57,822 nucleotides of DNA from Methanocalculus taiwanensis (GTDB lineage Archaea; Halobacteriota; Methanomicrobia; Methanomicrobiales; Methanocorpusculaceae), in assembly GCF_024372745.1 (NCBI RefSeq), contig NZ_VOTZ01000017.1:1-57822 (forward strand), written 5' to 3'. The notes beneath the pieces were generated by a model. It did no database searches. It was not told the DNA's origin and worked only from the letters and a program-made list of their open reading frames with translations. A program made the translations under genes and the position numbers. Positions 36,583-45,376 of the stretch are shown here, in pieces; position 1 is the first letter of the stretch, and every line of letters starts with the position of its first letter.

Positions 36583-36604
36583 AGTGATCAATCAATTGAT
36601 CGCT
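36583..36604. terminator. Bidirectional terminator hairpin
   Basis: A 10-bp stem (AGTGATCAAT/ATTGATCGCT, one G-U pair) with a 2-nt apex. T runs follow on both strands: TTCTTTTT on plus, ATTTTTTT on minus. It lies between the two convergent surface-protein genes. Confidence 0.6.
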
Positions 36605-36609
36605 TCTTT

Positions 36610-39600
36610 TTACAGCACCTTCTCCTTCCCCACATAGTAGTACGCAATCTTTGATGCATCAGCACCATCAACCCGTCCGTCTCCATTGAAATCTGCTGCC
36701 ATATCAGGCTCGATGAGCCCGGCAGCCATCCACGCAACTCTGGCGACATCACCAATATCCACCCGCTCGTTTCCATTGAAGTCGCCTTTCTCATAGACAG
36801 TTACATACCTGATCTTTGTTTCTGTATCGGTCCCACCACCATCGTTTGTCACTGTCAGACTGACATTATATGTCCCTTTTGCAGTATAATTGTAAACCGG
36901 GTTCTGAGACGTGGATGAATTACCATCGCCAAAGTTCCAGAGCCATGATGTCGGCATACCAGTTGAGAGATCGGTAAATGTCACATGACGTACAGCAGGA
37001 CCGGTTGTTGTTGAGGCAGTGAAGTTTGCAACAGGCTGAGGATAGATCCTGAGGTAATCAATCCGTTCAAACGTATCCTCCCCTGCGGCATTCGCAATGG
37101 TCAGCTTCACCGAGTAATTGCCCTCCTCAGTGAAGAGATGGACAGGGTGGTGTGTAGTGTTAAAAAGCTCCCATGAGACGCCTCTATCCCTACTGAAAGC
37201 CCAGTTCCATGCAGTTGGCGTATTCTGGCTATCATCAGTGAATGTGACCGCAAGCGGGGTAACCCCGATGAGTGGCGTTGCAGAGAAATTCGCAACCGGG
37301 GCCTGCACCTGATGCCACATCGGAGCAAAAACAGAGAATTCTGTAATATTCTCTGCATAGACATACCGTGCTGTTGTGTTCACATTGTTTGGCTGAGGCA
37401 GCTGCTGCCACCCGGATCCACCATTCTTCCAGAGAGAGAGGAATGCCGGATCTTTGCCCCCGAGATCGCCATCCTTGTAATTAAAGGAAAGCCACGCCTC
37501 TGCGGTGCTATTTGTCTTCATTACCAGATAGGATCCGATGTTGAGTATACCTGGTTCATCAGGCGGAATTGAAGTAGTATTTGAGACGATCAGATTCCCT
37601 TCGACCCGGAGCTCATGGATATCAGCCCCAGATCCAAGAGTTGTTCTCTTAATCACATTGGAGTATTCAGAATTCTCAAAGAGTGCATAGGATGCATTCT
37701 CTTCCGGCATGACCGCCCCTACCGCACAATCCTGGATAATCAGGTGTTTTGCACCTTGTACCTGGAAGGCAGTTGCGTTTTGAGTTGCATAGATAGTATT
37801 GAAACTGCATTCGGTTATGGTGTTGGCAGTGCTGTTCTCCCCGCTGAAGATACCTGAAGCTCCGGCGGCTGCACCTCTGAGATCAGTGAAGGTAGAGTTT
37901 TGAATCTCATTATACGATGCCGTGAGCCGTGCACCATCCACACGGGACGCCATGAGCCCGGAGATGGTGCACGTATCAAATACATTACGATATGATGTTC
38001 CATACATCTCAATCCCTGTTGCCGCATATCCGACAACCTGAAGATCTGCAATGGAACAATCGGTAAACCGGTTGTTATCTGAATTATGGAGGGAAATACC
38101 GACCAGATTCGATCCACCCGCTTCCCCTCCGGATATCGCAATACCGGTGAAGGTATTCTCATCAGCACCATCACACCGTATGCCTTCAGGAGCACCGGTG
38201 ATGGTCAGATCGGTGAATGTACTCTTCTTTGTTTCTTCAAGCAGAAGCCCGGAATCTTCAGTATTGGTGATTGTTGTATCTTTCACAGTCTCAGACTCAC
38301 CTGAATACAGGTAGACGCCAAGACCCCCGCCGGTAATTGCGTTGTTTGCGATCTCGTTACTCTTTCCGACATTGGATGCAATACCATAATCCTTACAGTC
38401 GGTGATGGTATTTCCTGAGATAAAGCTCCCTTCGCTGTTTTGAAGTCCAACACCGACAGCACCTGAGAGCGTATTCTCGATGATAACTGAGTCTTTCGAT
38501 CTATTGACATAGACGGCACCATTATCATTTCCGGTGATGGTGCAGGATGTGATTTTGCAATTTGTCGATGGATCTGCGTCTCCACTCCAGTGCTGTTTAA
38601 TAACAACGCCGAAGAAATTGCCCTCCACCTTTGAACGGGTCAGTTTCGCGTTTTCACACCCTTCCATCCGGACACCCTGTGAGCCGGTTGCCCCGGTGAT
38701 GATAAAACCATCAATCTCAACGTCCGTACTACCCCAGATCGAAAGTGCCGGCGAATATGGATCGGCTGCTGTGAGTGTCACGGCTTCCGCAAGCCCGGAG
38801 GAGGACTTCAGTTTGAAATTTCTATAGCTTTCGACATTCTCCTCTGTGCCACTGTATGCATCATCAACAGTGATCGTATCCCCATCCTGAAACTCATAGT
38901 CATCCAGCGCCTCCTGGATGGTAGTGTAGTCTTTTGGTATACGTGCATTATGAACAGGAAGGCCACCGAGTGGTGCAAAGATACAGAGTTCCTGCACCTG
39001 TACTCCAATGTCATGAGTCCCGAGATTATGCCACCGGGTTTTATTCCAGGAATCCCATGCATCGCTACCGGGGTCCCATCCGGTTCCATTGTATTTCCAG
39101 ATGGAGAGAGTATCTTCACTGATGTACTTGACATCATCTTTGGTATAGTGGAAGGTAAGATTCAAATCGACATCAGTATTTACTTTCTGTTCATTCCAGT
39201 CATATTCACCATAAATTTCAAGCCATTTGCCAATTGAACTCTGGGTGACATCATAATCCGGGGGAGAGGGTGGATCCGGAGGGGTCTCGACGGCCCGGAT
39301 AAAGATTGGATTATCAATATCCTCGAGTGTGAATGTCGTCGGGTGGTTATTCCCGACCGTATTCTTCTCAAGGAGAAGGGTATCCTGGAGAGTGTCTGTC
39401 GGGATCTGGAGGTAAATATCTGATCCACCGGCTCCCTTTAAGACGTTGTTTGAGAAGGTTGTCTCTGTACATTCGCGGATCTCGACTCCCGTAGTGGAAT
39501 AGCCGGAGAAATAGTTACCAGCGACGGTGAGGTTGCTTATTGGATTTGTAAATTGCCCGCCTTTACGAGTTACATTAAAGATATTCGCGTTGACAACCGA

Positions 39601-41607
39601 CTGATCAGATTTGTAAATATAGATCCCCTCCGGGATATCCAAAACCCGATTGCCCTCTACGGTTGCCATATCAGACTGCTGAATATGGATTCCTCTTGTT
39701 ATTCCATTTGTGACGACATTCTCCTGAAACGTGACATTATCAACATAGTTACAGACAAGACCAAAACTCGTACCATTTATTGTGTTTCTTACAACAGAGA
39801 CATCGGCTTTCCCCTGATAATTTTTTTCCGAGTCCCCGTTCTTTGCCATGTTTATCCGAATTGAGGTTCGCTCACTACCTTTGATCGTATTATTTACAAT
39901 CTCGATACCGTCATCTGCCCTGGATATATGAATACCGTTAGTTCTCGGGGACTCTTCTATCACATTATCCTTGATTGTGACATTCCCACAATACTGGAGG
40001 AAAATTACCCCATACTCGGCATTTCGTGATGCATTGATAAATGTGTTATCCTCTATGGCGAATGAATAGACATCATGACAATAGATGCCCCAGTCGCCAA
40101 AGAGATCATAGAACTCATTGTGCCGTACCGTTAAATTGTCTCCTTGAATGTCATTAATGGACATTCCATTAAAGCAGTTCTGAATGATATTCTCTTTAAC
40201 TACGCTGTTTGAAGCAGAGACCTCGATTCCTTCCGGCTGGTTATCGGCATGATAGGTACCATTGATGAGATTTCCTGAGATAAGCAGATTATCCCCATGT
40301 ATTCTGAGTGCTTCTGAATCTAGGACATTGAAGGTGTTGTCCAGAATTGAAGAGTGATTACCCGTGAAATAGAGGCTTCCTGAGACATTTCTGAGCTCAT
40401 TGCTCTTTATTGTTACATAAGAGAGAGTACCCACGTTATAAAACAACCAGTTTGGACATGAGTCGAAATAATTGTTCGTGATCATCCAGCCAGAGCCCAA
40501 GCCACGGCCCATAAATCCATACTTTCTGCTATTTGTGATGATATTATATTCAATCGCAAGATTTTCAAGAACTTTATCAGAATCAAGAATAGAATATATC
40601 GCCTGTTCCTGAGCATTGTCGATTGTGTTATTGTAGAGTTCTATATCATGCTCACAATTCCGGAGATAAATGCCGGTTCCATAATACGTATCATAATAGC
40701 TTTTATCCCAGGTACTGGCATTTATGATCTCATTTGACCAGATGAAGAGATTGTTGTTTGCGTTTGCGTAGATAGACCACCCAAGCACATCCTGAAGAAC
40801 ATTATTTCTGATGGTGTTATTATTCCCTGGTGCATCACCAAATCCAGAAACCTCTATCTTTGCCCATTGTCCCTGGCATTTCTCAATGATACCATCGCTG
40901 CCATAGAGGCTGACCCATGCATTACACTCCTCGACATGGTTACCGTTGCCATAGAGGGTTAATGTTGCATCAACTGATTCATCCCTTGGGATCACAACAC
41001 CACTTGCCGAGATACCACCGCCGCGGACGGTGATCGGCTGATCTGACTCAAGGGTCCTGAGTGTTGCATCTGGAGCAGTGACATCAATTTTCACATCCTC
41101 AAATGTCGAATCCCTGATTTCGAGTCCACCGGTTCCGCCGATCGTCCGGATTACACCTCCGTCGGTAAAGACGAAAGGACTCGTGATCTCAAGAGTGTGT
41201 CCGCCAAGATTGACATTTCCACCCAGAAACACAGATGAATCATCCCAGGTGTCATCTCCACATGTAAGGGTACCACTGGGATAGCCGACACGAGCGGTTT
41301 TGATGGTCGAGAAGTCCCAATCATCCTCTGAATACCACCGCATCTCATAGGAGTACGAGCCGGTGTTTAGGCCGGAATCCCGGTATTGTGTCACGTTTCG
41401 ATCATAGATCGTGTGTACAACCTCTCCATCCCTGCGAATTTCATAGCGGTCAAAACCTTCGACACTAATAGCTGACCAGGATAAATCCACCTTATCAAGA
41501 CCGACATAATTTAAATTATAGTAAAATAATGCATATGCGGGCGAGATACAGACGATTATAAGACCAAACAATAACAAAATCAGTTTAATTCGCGACTCAG
41601 ATATCAT
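36610..41607 (-). CDS. Large surface protein: FN3-like, parallel beta-helix, PKD and dockerin domains
   Basis: About 1,665 residues. A signal peptide (LILLLFGLIIVCISPAYA) is followed by an FN3-like domain. Two long blocks of right-handed beta-helix repeats of the NosD/PbH1 type come next (many N-N-T-I-x-G and SxxNxI turns), split by a beta-sandwich near residue 800. A second sandwich follows, then two PKD domains (APVANFSATPLIGVTPLAVTF; PVANFTASTTTGPAVRHVTF) and a C-terminal dockerin (GDFNGNERVDIGDVARVAW, ADFNGDGRVDGADASKIAY). Start 41607 follows GAGGTG. Likely an S-layer-associated adhesin or glycan-active protein; no catalytic residues can be claimed. Confidence 0.85.
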   Translation of the reverse strand: MISESRIKLILLLFGLIIVCISPAYALFYYNLNYVGLDKVDLSWSAISVEGFDRYEIRRDGEVVHTIYDRNVTQYRDSGLNTGSYSYEMRWYSEDDWDFSTIKTARVGYPSGTLTCGDDTWDDSSVFLGGNVNLGGHTLEITSPFVFTDGGVIRTIGGTGGLEIRDSTFEDVKIDVTAPDATLRTLESDQPITVRGGGISASGVVIPRDESVDATLTLYGNGNHVEECNAWVSLYGSDGIIEKCQGQWAKIEVSGFGDAPGNNNTIRNNVLQDVLGWSIYANANNNLFIWSNEIINASTWDKSYYDTYYGTGIYLRNCEHDIELYNNTIDNAQEQAIYSILDSDKVLENLAIEYNIITNSRKYGFMGRGLGSGWMITNNYFDSCPNWLFYNVGTLSYVTIKSNELRNVSGSLYFTGNHSSILDNTFNVLDSEALRIHGDNLLISGNLINGTYHADNQPEGIEVSASNSVVKENIIQNCFNGMSINDIQGDNLTVRHNEFYDLFGDWGIYCHDVYSFAIEDNTFINASRNAEYGVIFLQYCGNVTIKDNVIEESPRTNGIHISRADDGIEIVNNTIKGSERTSIRINMAKNGDSEKNYQGKADVSVVRNTINGTSFGLVCNYVDNVTFQENVVTNGITRGIHIQQSDMATVEGNRVLDIPEGIYIYKSDQSVVNANIFNVTRKGGQFTNPISNLTVAGNYFSGYSTTGVEIRECTETTFSNNVLKGAGGSDIYLQIPTDTLQDTLLLEKNTVGNNHPTTFTLEDIDNPIFIRAVETPPDPPSPPDYDVTQSSIGKWLEIYGEYDWNEQKVNTDVDLNLTFHYTKDDVKYISEDTLSIWKYNGTGWDPGSDAWDSWNKTRWHNLGTHDIGVQVQELCIFAPLGGLPVHNARIPKDYTTIQEALDDYEFQDGDTITVDDAYSGTEENVESYRNFKLKSSSGLAEAVTLTAADPYSPALSIWGSTDVEIDGFIITGATGSQGVRMEGCENAKLTRSKVEGNFFGVVIKQHWSGDADPSTNCKITSCTITGNDNGAVYVNRSKDSVIIENTLSGAVGVGLQNSEGSFISGNTITDCKDYGIASNVGKSNEIANNAITGGGLGVYLYSGESETVKDTTITNTEDSGLLLEETKKSTFTDLTITGAPEGIRCDGADENTFTGIAISGGEAGGSNLVGISLHNSDNNRFTDCSIADLQVVGYAATGIEMYGTSYRNVFDTCTISGLMASRVDGARLTASYNEIQNSTFTDLRGAAAGASGIFSGENSTANTITECSFNTIYATQNATAFQVQGAKHLIIQDCAVGAVMPEENASYALFENSEYSNVIKRTTLGSGADIHELRVEGNLIVSNTTSIPPDEPGILNIGSYLVMKTNSTAEAWLSFNYKDGDLGGKDPAFLSLWKNGGSGWQQLPQPNNVNTTARYVYAENITEFSVFAPMWHQVQAPVANFSATPLIGVTPLAVTFTDDSQNTPTAWNWAFSRDRGVSWELFNTTHHPVHLFTEEGNYSVKLTIANAAGEDTFERIDYLRIYPQPVANFTASTTTGPAVRHVTFTDLSTGMPTSWLWNFGDGNSSTSQNPVYNYTAKGTYNVSLTVTNDGGGTDTETKIRYVTVYEKGDFNGNERVDIGDVARVAWMAAGLIEPDMAADFNGDGRVDGADASKIAYYYVGKEKVL

Positions 41608-41670
41608 TTCACACCTCAGATTATTGTCAATGGCAATCGAGTACATGTCAAGAAGAGCTGATAAAAGTTC

Positions 41671-41680
41671 CTATATATAC
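41671..41680 (-). promoter_or_regulatory. TATA box of the large surface protein gene
   Basis: Minus strand GTATATATAG, about 65 nt before the ATG at 41607. Confidence 0.55.
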
Positions 41681-41700
41681 CATGAATTGAATGGGAGCCC

Positions 41701-41790
41701 ATCAAAACAACACCCTTTCTGATTTGAGGGGATGAGATTCCGGATCGTTTGTTCCATCAGATCTCGATAGATAGCACTGAAATCATCGCC
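41701..41790 (-). other. Remnant of an unrecognised coding sequence, copy B
   Basis: Reads GDDFSAIYRDLMEQTIR, then NLIPSNQKGCCFD, matching copy A at 34553-34642 (about 76% DNA identity). A TAG lies upstream in the same frame at 41797-41799, so it is not an intact gene. It is directly beside the left end of the IS200/IS605 element. Confidence 0.6.
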
Positions 41791-41911
41791 CAGCTGCTAA
41801 ATTTCTTTGCGGGGGGGCGCTGACTGTTCCAAATAGTCTTCATCTGTTGCATCTAATCCCGTCACCGGATGCATAGCGGCATTGCCATTTTACGATCATA
41901 ACAGCAGAAAG

Positions 41912-41931
41912 CCCACCCCTTTAGGGGTGGG
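41912..41931 (+). repeat. Left-end hairpin of the IS200/IS605 element
   Basis: Perfect 8-bp stem with TTTA loop, recognised by TnpA in this family. Confidence 0.85.
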
Positions 41932-41991
41932 ATGAATGCGTCAACGTCTGCCCACAAACATTATCTATTATCCATTCATATAATAATATGG

Positions 41992-42393
41992 ATGGCAAAA
42001 GAACGGTGGACGCACTCAGATACAACGGTATACAACATCGGATACCATATCATATGGTGCCCTAAATATCGGCGTAAAGTTCTCCAATCACCGATATCCG
42101 AAAGGTTAGAAGTTCTTCTTAAAGAGAAGGCAGATGAGATCGGAGTTGTCATCGAAACAATGGAGGTTATGCCTGATCACCTCCATCTGTTTGTCAAAGC
42201 TAAACCGACCGCAAGTCCACACTGGATTGTACAACAGTTGAAAGGATACACATCGAGGATACTCCGGCAGGAGTTCAAGCCATTGAGAACACGGTTGCCG
42301 TCATTGTGGACTCGTAGCTACTATGTTGAATCGTGTGGACACATATCCGAAGATGCCGTGAAAAAATACATCGAAGATCAGAAGCGGAACTAA
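41992..42393 (+). CDS. tnpA: IS200/IS605 family transposase TnpA (HUH/Y1)
   Basis: A 133-residue single-strand DNA transposase. The HUH motif is PDHLHLF (H63, H65) and the nucleophile is probably Y126 in KYIEDQ. Start at ATG 41992 (MAKERWTHSDTTVYNIGYHI). The frame is open from 41932 but reaches into the left-end region. The tnpB start follows the stop by one base. Confidence 0.92.
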   Translation: MAKERWTHSDTTVYNIGYHIIWCPKYRRKVLQSPISERLEVLLKEKADEIGVVIETMEVMPDHLHLFVKAKPTASPHWIVQQLKGYTSRILRQEFKPLRTRLPSLWTRSYYVESCGHISEDAVKKYIEDQKRN

Positions 42394-42394
42394 C

Positions 42395-43438
42395 ATGATT
42401 CTGACCTATAAACTCCGTCACAACCGCGATTTCAGCGATGAATTAAAGAAAGCATTCTCTGTAGCGGAGTTTGCAGTCAGGAATCCAAAGTGTCGAACAT
42501 CTGCTGCGGTCAAAGAGATTGGATTACAATCAGCCATCTCAAACCAGATTCTCAAGAAGTATGGAAACCAGAAAACAATCAGGCAAGTACGGAACGTCAA
42601 TCTGGTTGTACCGGGACAGTCAATCAAAGTAGATCGGGAGACTCAGACCATCCGGGTTGTCCCACTGAAATTGACGCTCCACTACCAGTTTCCAGAATTT
42701 GAGAAGGTCAATCAGATCGAGATCGATGCCAACTACGCCTATGTATCATGTACTGTCAGAGAGGAACCGGATATGATACCCCGGCAGTTCATCGGGGTTG
42801 ATCGGAATACTACGGGGCATGTGGCGGTAGCGGCGAATCCCGACACCGGGAAGATCGAGAAACTCGGTAAGAAGGCTATCCACACACACCGGAAATATTC
42901 TGCGATCCGAAAACGCCTTCAGAAACAAGGAAAGTTCCAAAAACTAAAAGCGATCAAAGATCGGGAATCCCGTATCGTCAAGGATCTGAACCATAAGATT
43001 AGCCGCAAGGTTGTCGATTTGGCAAAGGAACAAGACGCAGCACTTGTCTTCGAGGATTTGAGCGGTATCCGCAAGACGAGGAAGCAACACCGTTCGTTCA
43101 AATACGCCCTGCACAGTTGGTCGTTTTATCATCTACAACAGTTTGTAGAATACAAAGCCAAGCTGCTCGGCGTTCCTGTCCTCTACATTGACCCGGCATA
43201 TACATCGCAGGATTGTTCCAGATGCGGTGTGAGAGGTCAACGGCGAGGAAAGGAGTTTAAGTGTCCGGTCTGCGGGCACGTTGACCATGCTGATGTGAAT
43301 GCAGCATTCAATATCGCACTCCGTCAACAAAGCATGGTTGATCGTGTACAGAAAGAGATGTACACGATGGGAGCACTGATACCCCACGACGCAATGCTTG
43401 AAGAATGCCAGGCAACGTCAGAACCCCACGCGCTTTAG
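42395..43438 (+). CDS. tnpB: TnpB RNA-guided nuclease
   Basis: A 347-residue TnpB. The RuvC-like triad is present: D136 (GVDRNTTGH), E220 (VFEDLSG) and D300 (DHADVNAAFNIA). The zinc ribbon is C274, C277, C290 and C293. TnpB proteins cut DNA matched by a guide RNA transcribed from the element's right end, which helps element retention. The stop codon TAG lies in the loop of the right-end hairpin. It is on the short side for the family but no domain is missing. Confidence 0.93.
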   Translation: MILTYKLRHNRDFSDELKKAFSVAEFAVRNPKCRTSAAVKEIGLQSAISNQILKKYGNQKTIRQVRNVNLVVPGQSIKVDRETQTIRVVPLKLTLHYQFPEFEKVNQIEIDANYAYVSCTVREEPDMIPRQFIGVDRNTTGHVAVAANPDTGKIEKLGKKAIHTHRKYSAIRKRLQKQGKFQKLKAIKDRESRIVKDLNHKISRKVVDLAKEQDAALVFEDLSGIRKTRKQHRSFKYALHSWSFYHLQQFVEYKAKLLGVPVLYIDPAYTSQDCSRCGVRGQRRGKEFKCPVCGHVDHADVNAAFNIALRQQSMVDRVQKEMYTMGALIPHDAMLEECQATSEPHAL

Positions 43439-43445
43439 CCGTGGG
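43425..43445 (+). repeat. Right-end hairpin of the IS200/IS605 element
   Basis: Stem CCCACG/CGTGGG plus GC/GC with a bulged C and TTTA loop. The loop contains the tnpB stop. In this family the right end also forms the 3' scaffold of the TnpB guide RNA, so an RNA covering roughly 43300-43460 is expected. Confidence 0.8.
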
Positions 43446-43500
43446 AGTATGTCAGCAAAACATGAGGCAAAGATAATGATACCCTGAGAGAATAGTGCAT

Positions 43501-43680
43501 ATGCACTTTTCCAAAAATGATCTCATCATCATCGCCTGTAGCATCATTGTAATTCTGGTAAATATCTACAACATTGCAACAGGAGTCGGCGGAACTGGAT
43601 TCTATTTCTCATTGTTAGCGATTTTGGTATTCTTCATTCTCATCATCAATACCGTGTACAGAGTGACAAGATTGACCTGA
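43501..43680 (+). CDS. Small membrane protein, two predicted helices
   Basis: About 59 residues, nearly all hydrophobic: LIIIACSIIVILVNIYNIA and a second segment, FYFSLLAILVFFILIINTVY, joined by a Gly-rich turn. ATG 43501 preferred over GTG 43495. No family recognised. It sits just downstream of the insertion element. Nothing coding is seen in 43681-43825. Confidence 0.45.
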   Translation: MHFSKNDLIIIACSIIVILVNIYNIATGVGGTGFYFSLLAILVFFILIINTVYRVTRLT

Positions 43681-43825
43681 TTGACTATTGAACAGAGTAA
43701 ACAGAGTGGCTAGAGTAAACAGGGCAGAAGAATGGTGTGACCGGGATGATCACGTCATATCTCTATGCCTCTATGCAGACGCCACATTGGTATATTCAGA
43801 TACCCGCCATTTACATATTTACATA

Positions 43826-45187
43826 TTAACACATCGCTTCAATATCCTCAAGATCATAGACCAGAAACCCCTCTTCCCGGAGACGATCCTTCCCCTCTAT
43901 CCCGCCACCGATAAGGAGAAAGCGCTCATTTGGGTACTGCTCATGCCGGATAAGCTCTGCTTTCTGGATAAGTCGTGATAGGACAAGACGAGCCTTCTGC
44001 TCAGTGAGATTTCCCCACTTGCATTCTCCAATGACGATGCTTCCATCATTCTCCCTGACAGCAACCAGATCAACCTCCTCACCTCTATACCACCATCGCC
44101 CTATGGAATACCCCGGCAGAAAGGTGCGTGCAAACTCATTCCGAACGAAGACCTCGAATTGTTTGCCAAAATAGGGGTTCATATCAATAGTATCAGCAGA
44201 ATAGTTCTCTGTCTCGATCTCCTGCCGACGTATATTGATGAAATTGTACCAGAAGTCAAAGACACTATCCTTGATCCGGTATAACCCCTGCCGCTTACTC
44301 CCGAGGAGGGGGAGTTCCTTTTCGATGAACCCAAGCCGGATCATCGCCTCAAGGTAGGGGTAGAGGTGGCGGGCATCCATACCGCAGAACTGTGAGATGG
44401 TGCCAGCAGATGTATTCCCTATGGCGATGGCATTAAGAATCGCCTGGTAGGTCTTCAGTTCCCGAAATTCCTGCGAGAGGAGGAAGTAAGGTTCCCGGTA
44501 GAAGTACCCATACCTGTTGAAGAACTCACGCTCAACGAAGGTGGCATAGTCATTATAGTCGCCTGCTTTGAGAAGGTACTCGGGAATTCCTCCGATAGTC
44601 AGGTGAACCTTAAGGGCATCCTTAAAGGAGAAGGTGGGGAGAAGTTTTCGGGCATCAGAGAACCTGAGGGCGCCAAGGAGCATATCACGGGTTCTCCGTC
44701 CGTAGAGAGGAGATGTATAGGAGAGGGCTGTATCCGTTATCAGGCCAAGCATCGATCCCGAGAGTATAATGCACCAGTTAGATTTAGCGAGGGCATTGTC
44801 CCACGCCTTTTGGAGGGCAGAGAGGATGGACGGATCATTCTTAATCAGGTAGGTAAATTCATCAATGACAAGGTACCGGCGCTCAGGGAGGCTTTTTCCA
44901 GCCAGATACGTGAATAGTTGATCCCAATTTGTAAGCTCAAGCGAAGGGAGGAGGGGATCGGCAAAGAACCCTGCTATTGCATCCTGAAGTCGTCGCAACT
45001 GTATTTGAGGTGCAGTATCATCGGCGAAGTAGAGAATGCCTTTCTTTTCCCGAATAAACTCTGAAACGAGGCGGGTCTTACCGATTCGGCGGCGACCGTA
45101 GAGGATGATCAAACGCCCGCCATCTTTATTCCACTCTTCTTCGAGGATGGCGAGCTCGGTTTCGCGGCCGACGAACTTCCTAATCAT
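43826..45187 (-). CDS. Archaeal ATPase with C-terminal DUF234 nuclease-like domain
   Basis: A 453-residue protein. The STAND-like P-loop ATPase domain starts FVGRETELAILEEEW, with Walker A YGRRRIGKTRLV and Walker B YLVIDEFTYL. A winged-helix part follows. The C-terminal DUF234 domain has a PD-(D/E)xK-like signature: D in GEEVDLVAV and ExK in IVIGECKWG. Such proteins are abundant in archaea and often near mobile DNA; a defence role is suspected but unproven. A decayed copy lies at 33857-34348. Confidence 0.85.
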   Translation of the reverse strand: MIRKFVGRETELAILEEEWNKDGGRLIILYGRRRIGKTRLVSEFIREKKGILYFADDTAPQIQLRRLQDAIAGFFADPLLPSLELTNWDQLFTYLAGKSLPERRYLVIDEFTYLIKNDPSILSALQKAWDNALAKSNWCIILSGSMLGLITDTALSYTSPLYGRRTRDMLLGALRFSDARKLLPTFSFKDALKVHLTIGGIPEYLLKAGDYNDYATFVEREFFNRYGYFYREPYFLLSQEFRELKTYQAILNAIAIGNTSAGTISQFCGMDARHLYPYLEAMIRLGFIEKELPLLGSKRQGLYRIKDSVFDFWYNFINIRRQEIETENYSADTIDMNPYFGKQFEVFVRNEFARTFLPGYSIGRWWYRGEEVDLVAVRENDGSIVIGECKWGNLTEQKARLVLSRLIQKAELIRHEQYPNERFLLIGGGIEGKDRLREEGFLVYDLEDIEAMC

Positions 45188-45188
45188 A

Positions 45189-45215
45189 ATTAGTACTAAT
45201 CAGGATTAGTATTAA
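45189..45215. promoter_or_regulatory. Palindromic repeat at the ATPase gene start
   Basis: ATTAGTACTAAT (perfect 12-bp palindrome, 45189-45200) and ATTAGTATTAA (45205-45215) repeat 16 nt apart, ending 1 nt from the ATG. No Shine-Dalgarno sequence is present. The distal copy could double as a TATA element for a leaderless message, with the palindrome as an operator. This is inference. Confidence 0.45.
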
Positions 45216-45376
45216 GGTTTCGCCTCCAGATTAACCACAAGATTTAGAGTGTGCAACCAATATGAGAGTTATTGGGCCGCATATTCAACGTAAATGGAAA
45301 AAGATGCAAAAGACATCCTTTTAATAACCCATAGATACCTATCAGAGTAGATCCATTACCAGTAACGGGGTGTAAT

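Larger units (their letters stand above)
41912..43445 (+). mobile_element. IS200/IS605-type insertion sequence
   Basis: A tnpA-tnpB pair bounded by subterminal hairpins. The left one is CCCACCCC-TTTA-GGGGTGGG (41912-41931). The right one is CCCACG-c-GC-TTTA-GC-CGTGGG (43425-43445). Such hairpins, not inverted repeats, are the TnpA recognition sites in this family. The true ends lie a few to tens of bases outside the hairpins and cannot be fixed by eye. Both genes keep their catalytic residues, so the element looks active. Confidence 0.9.

Noticed and set aside
43681-43825. Short repeats of aacagagt and taaacag type as a regulatory or CRISPR-like array
   Set aside because: Only three imperfect copies with no regular spacing.
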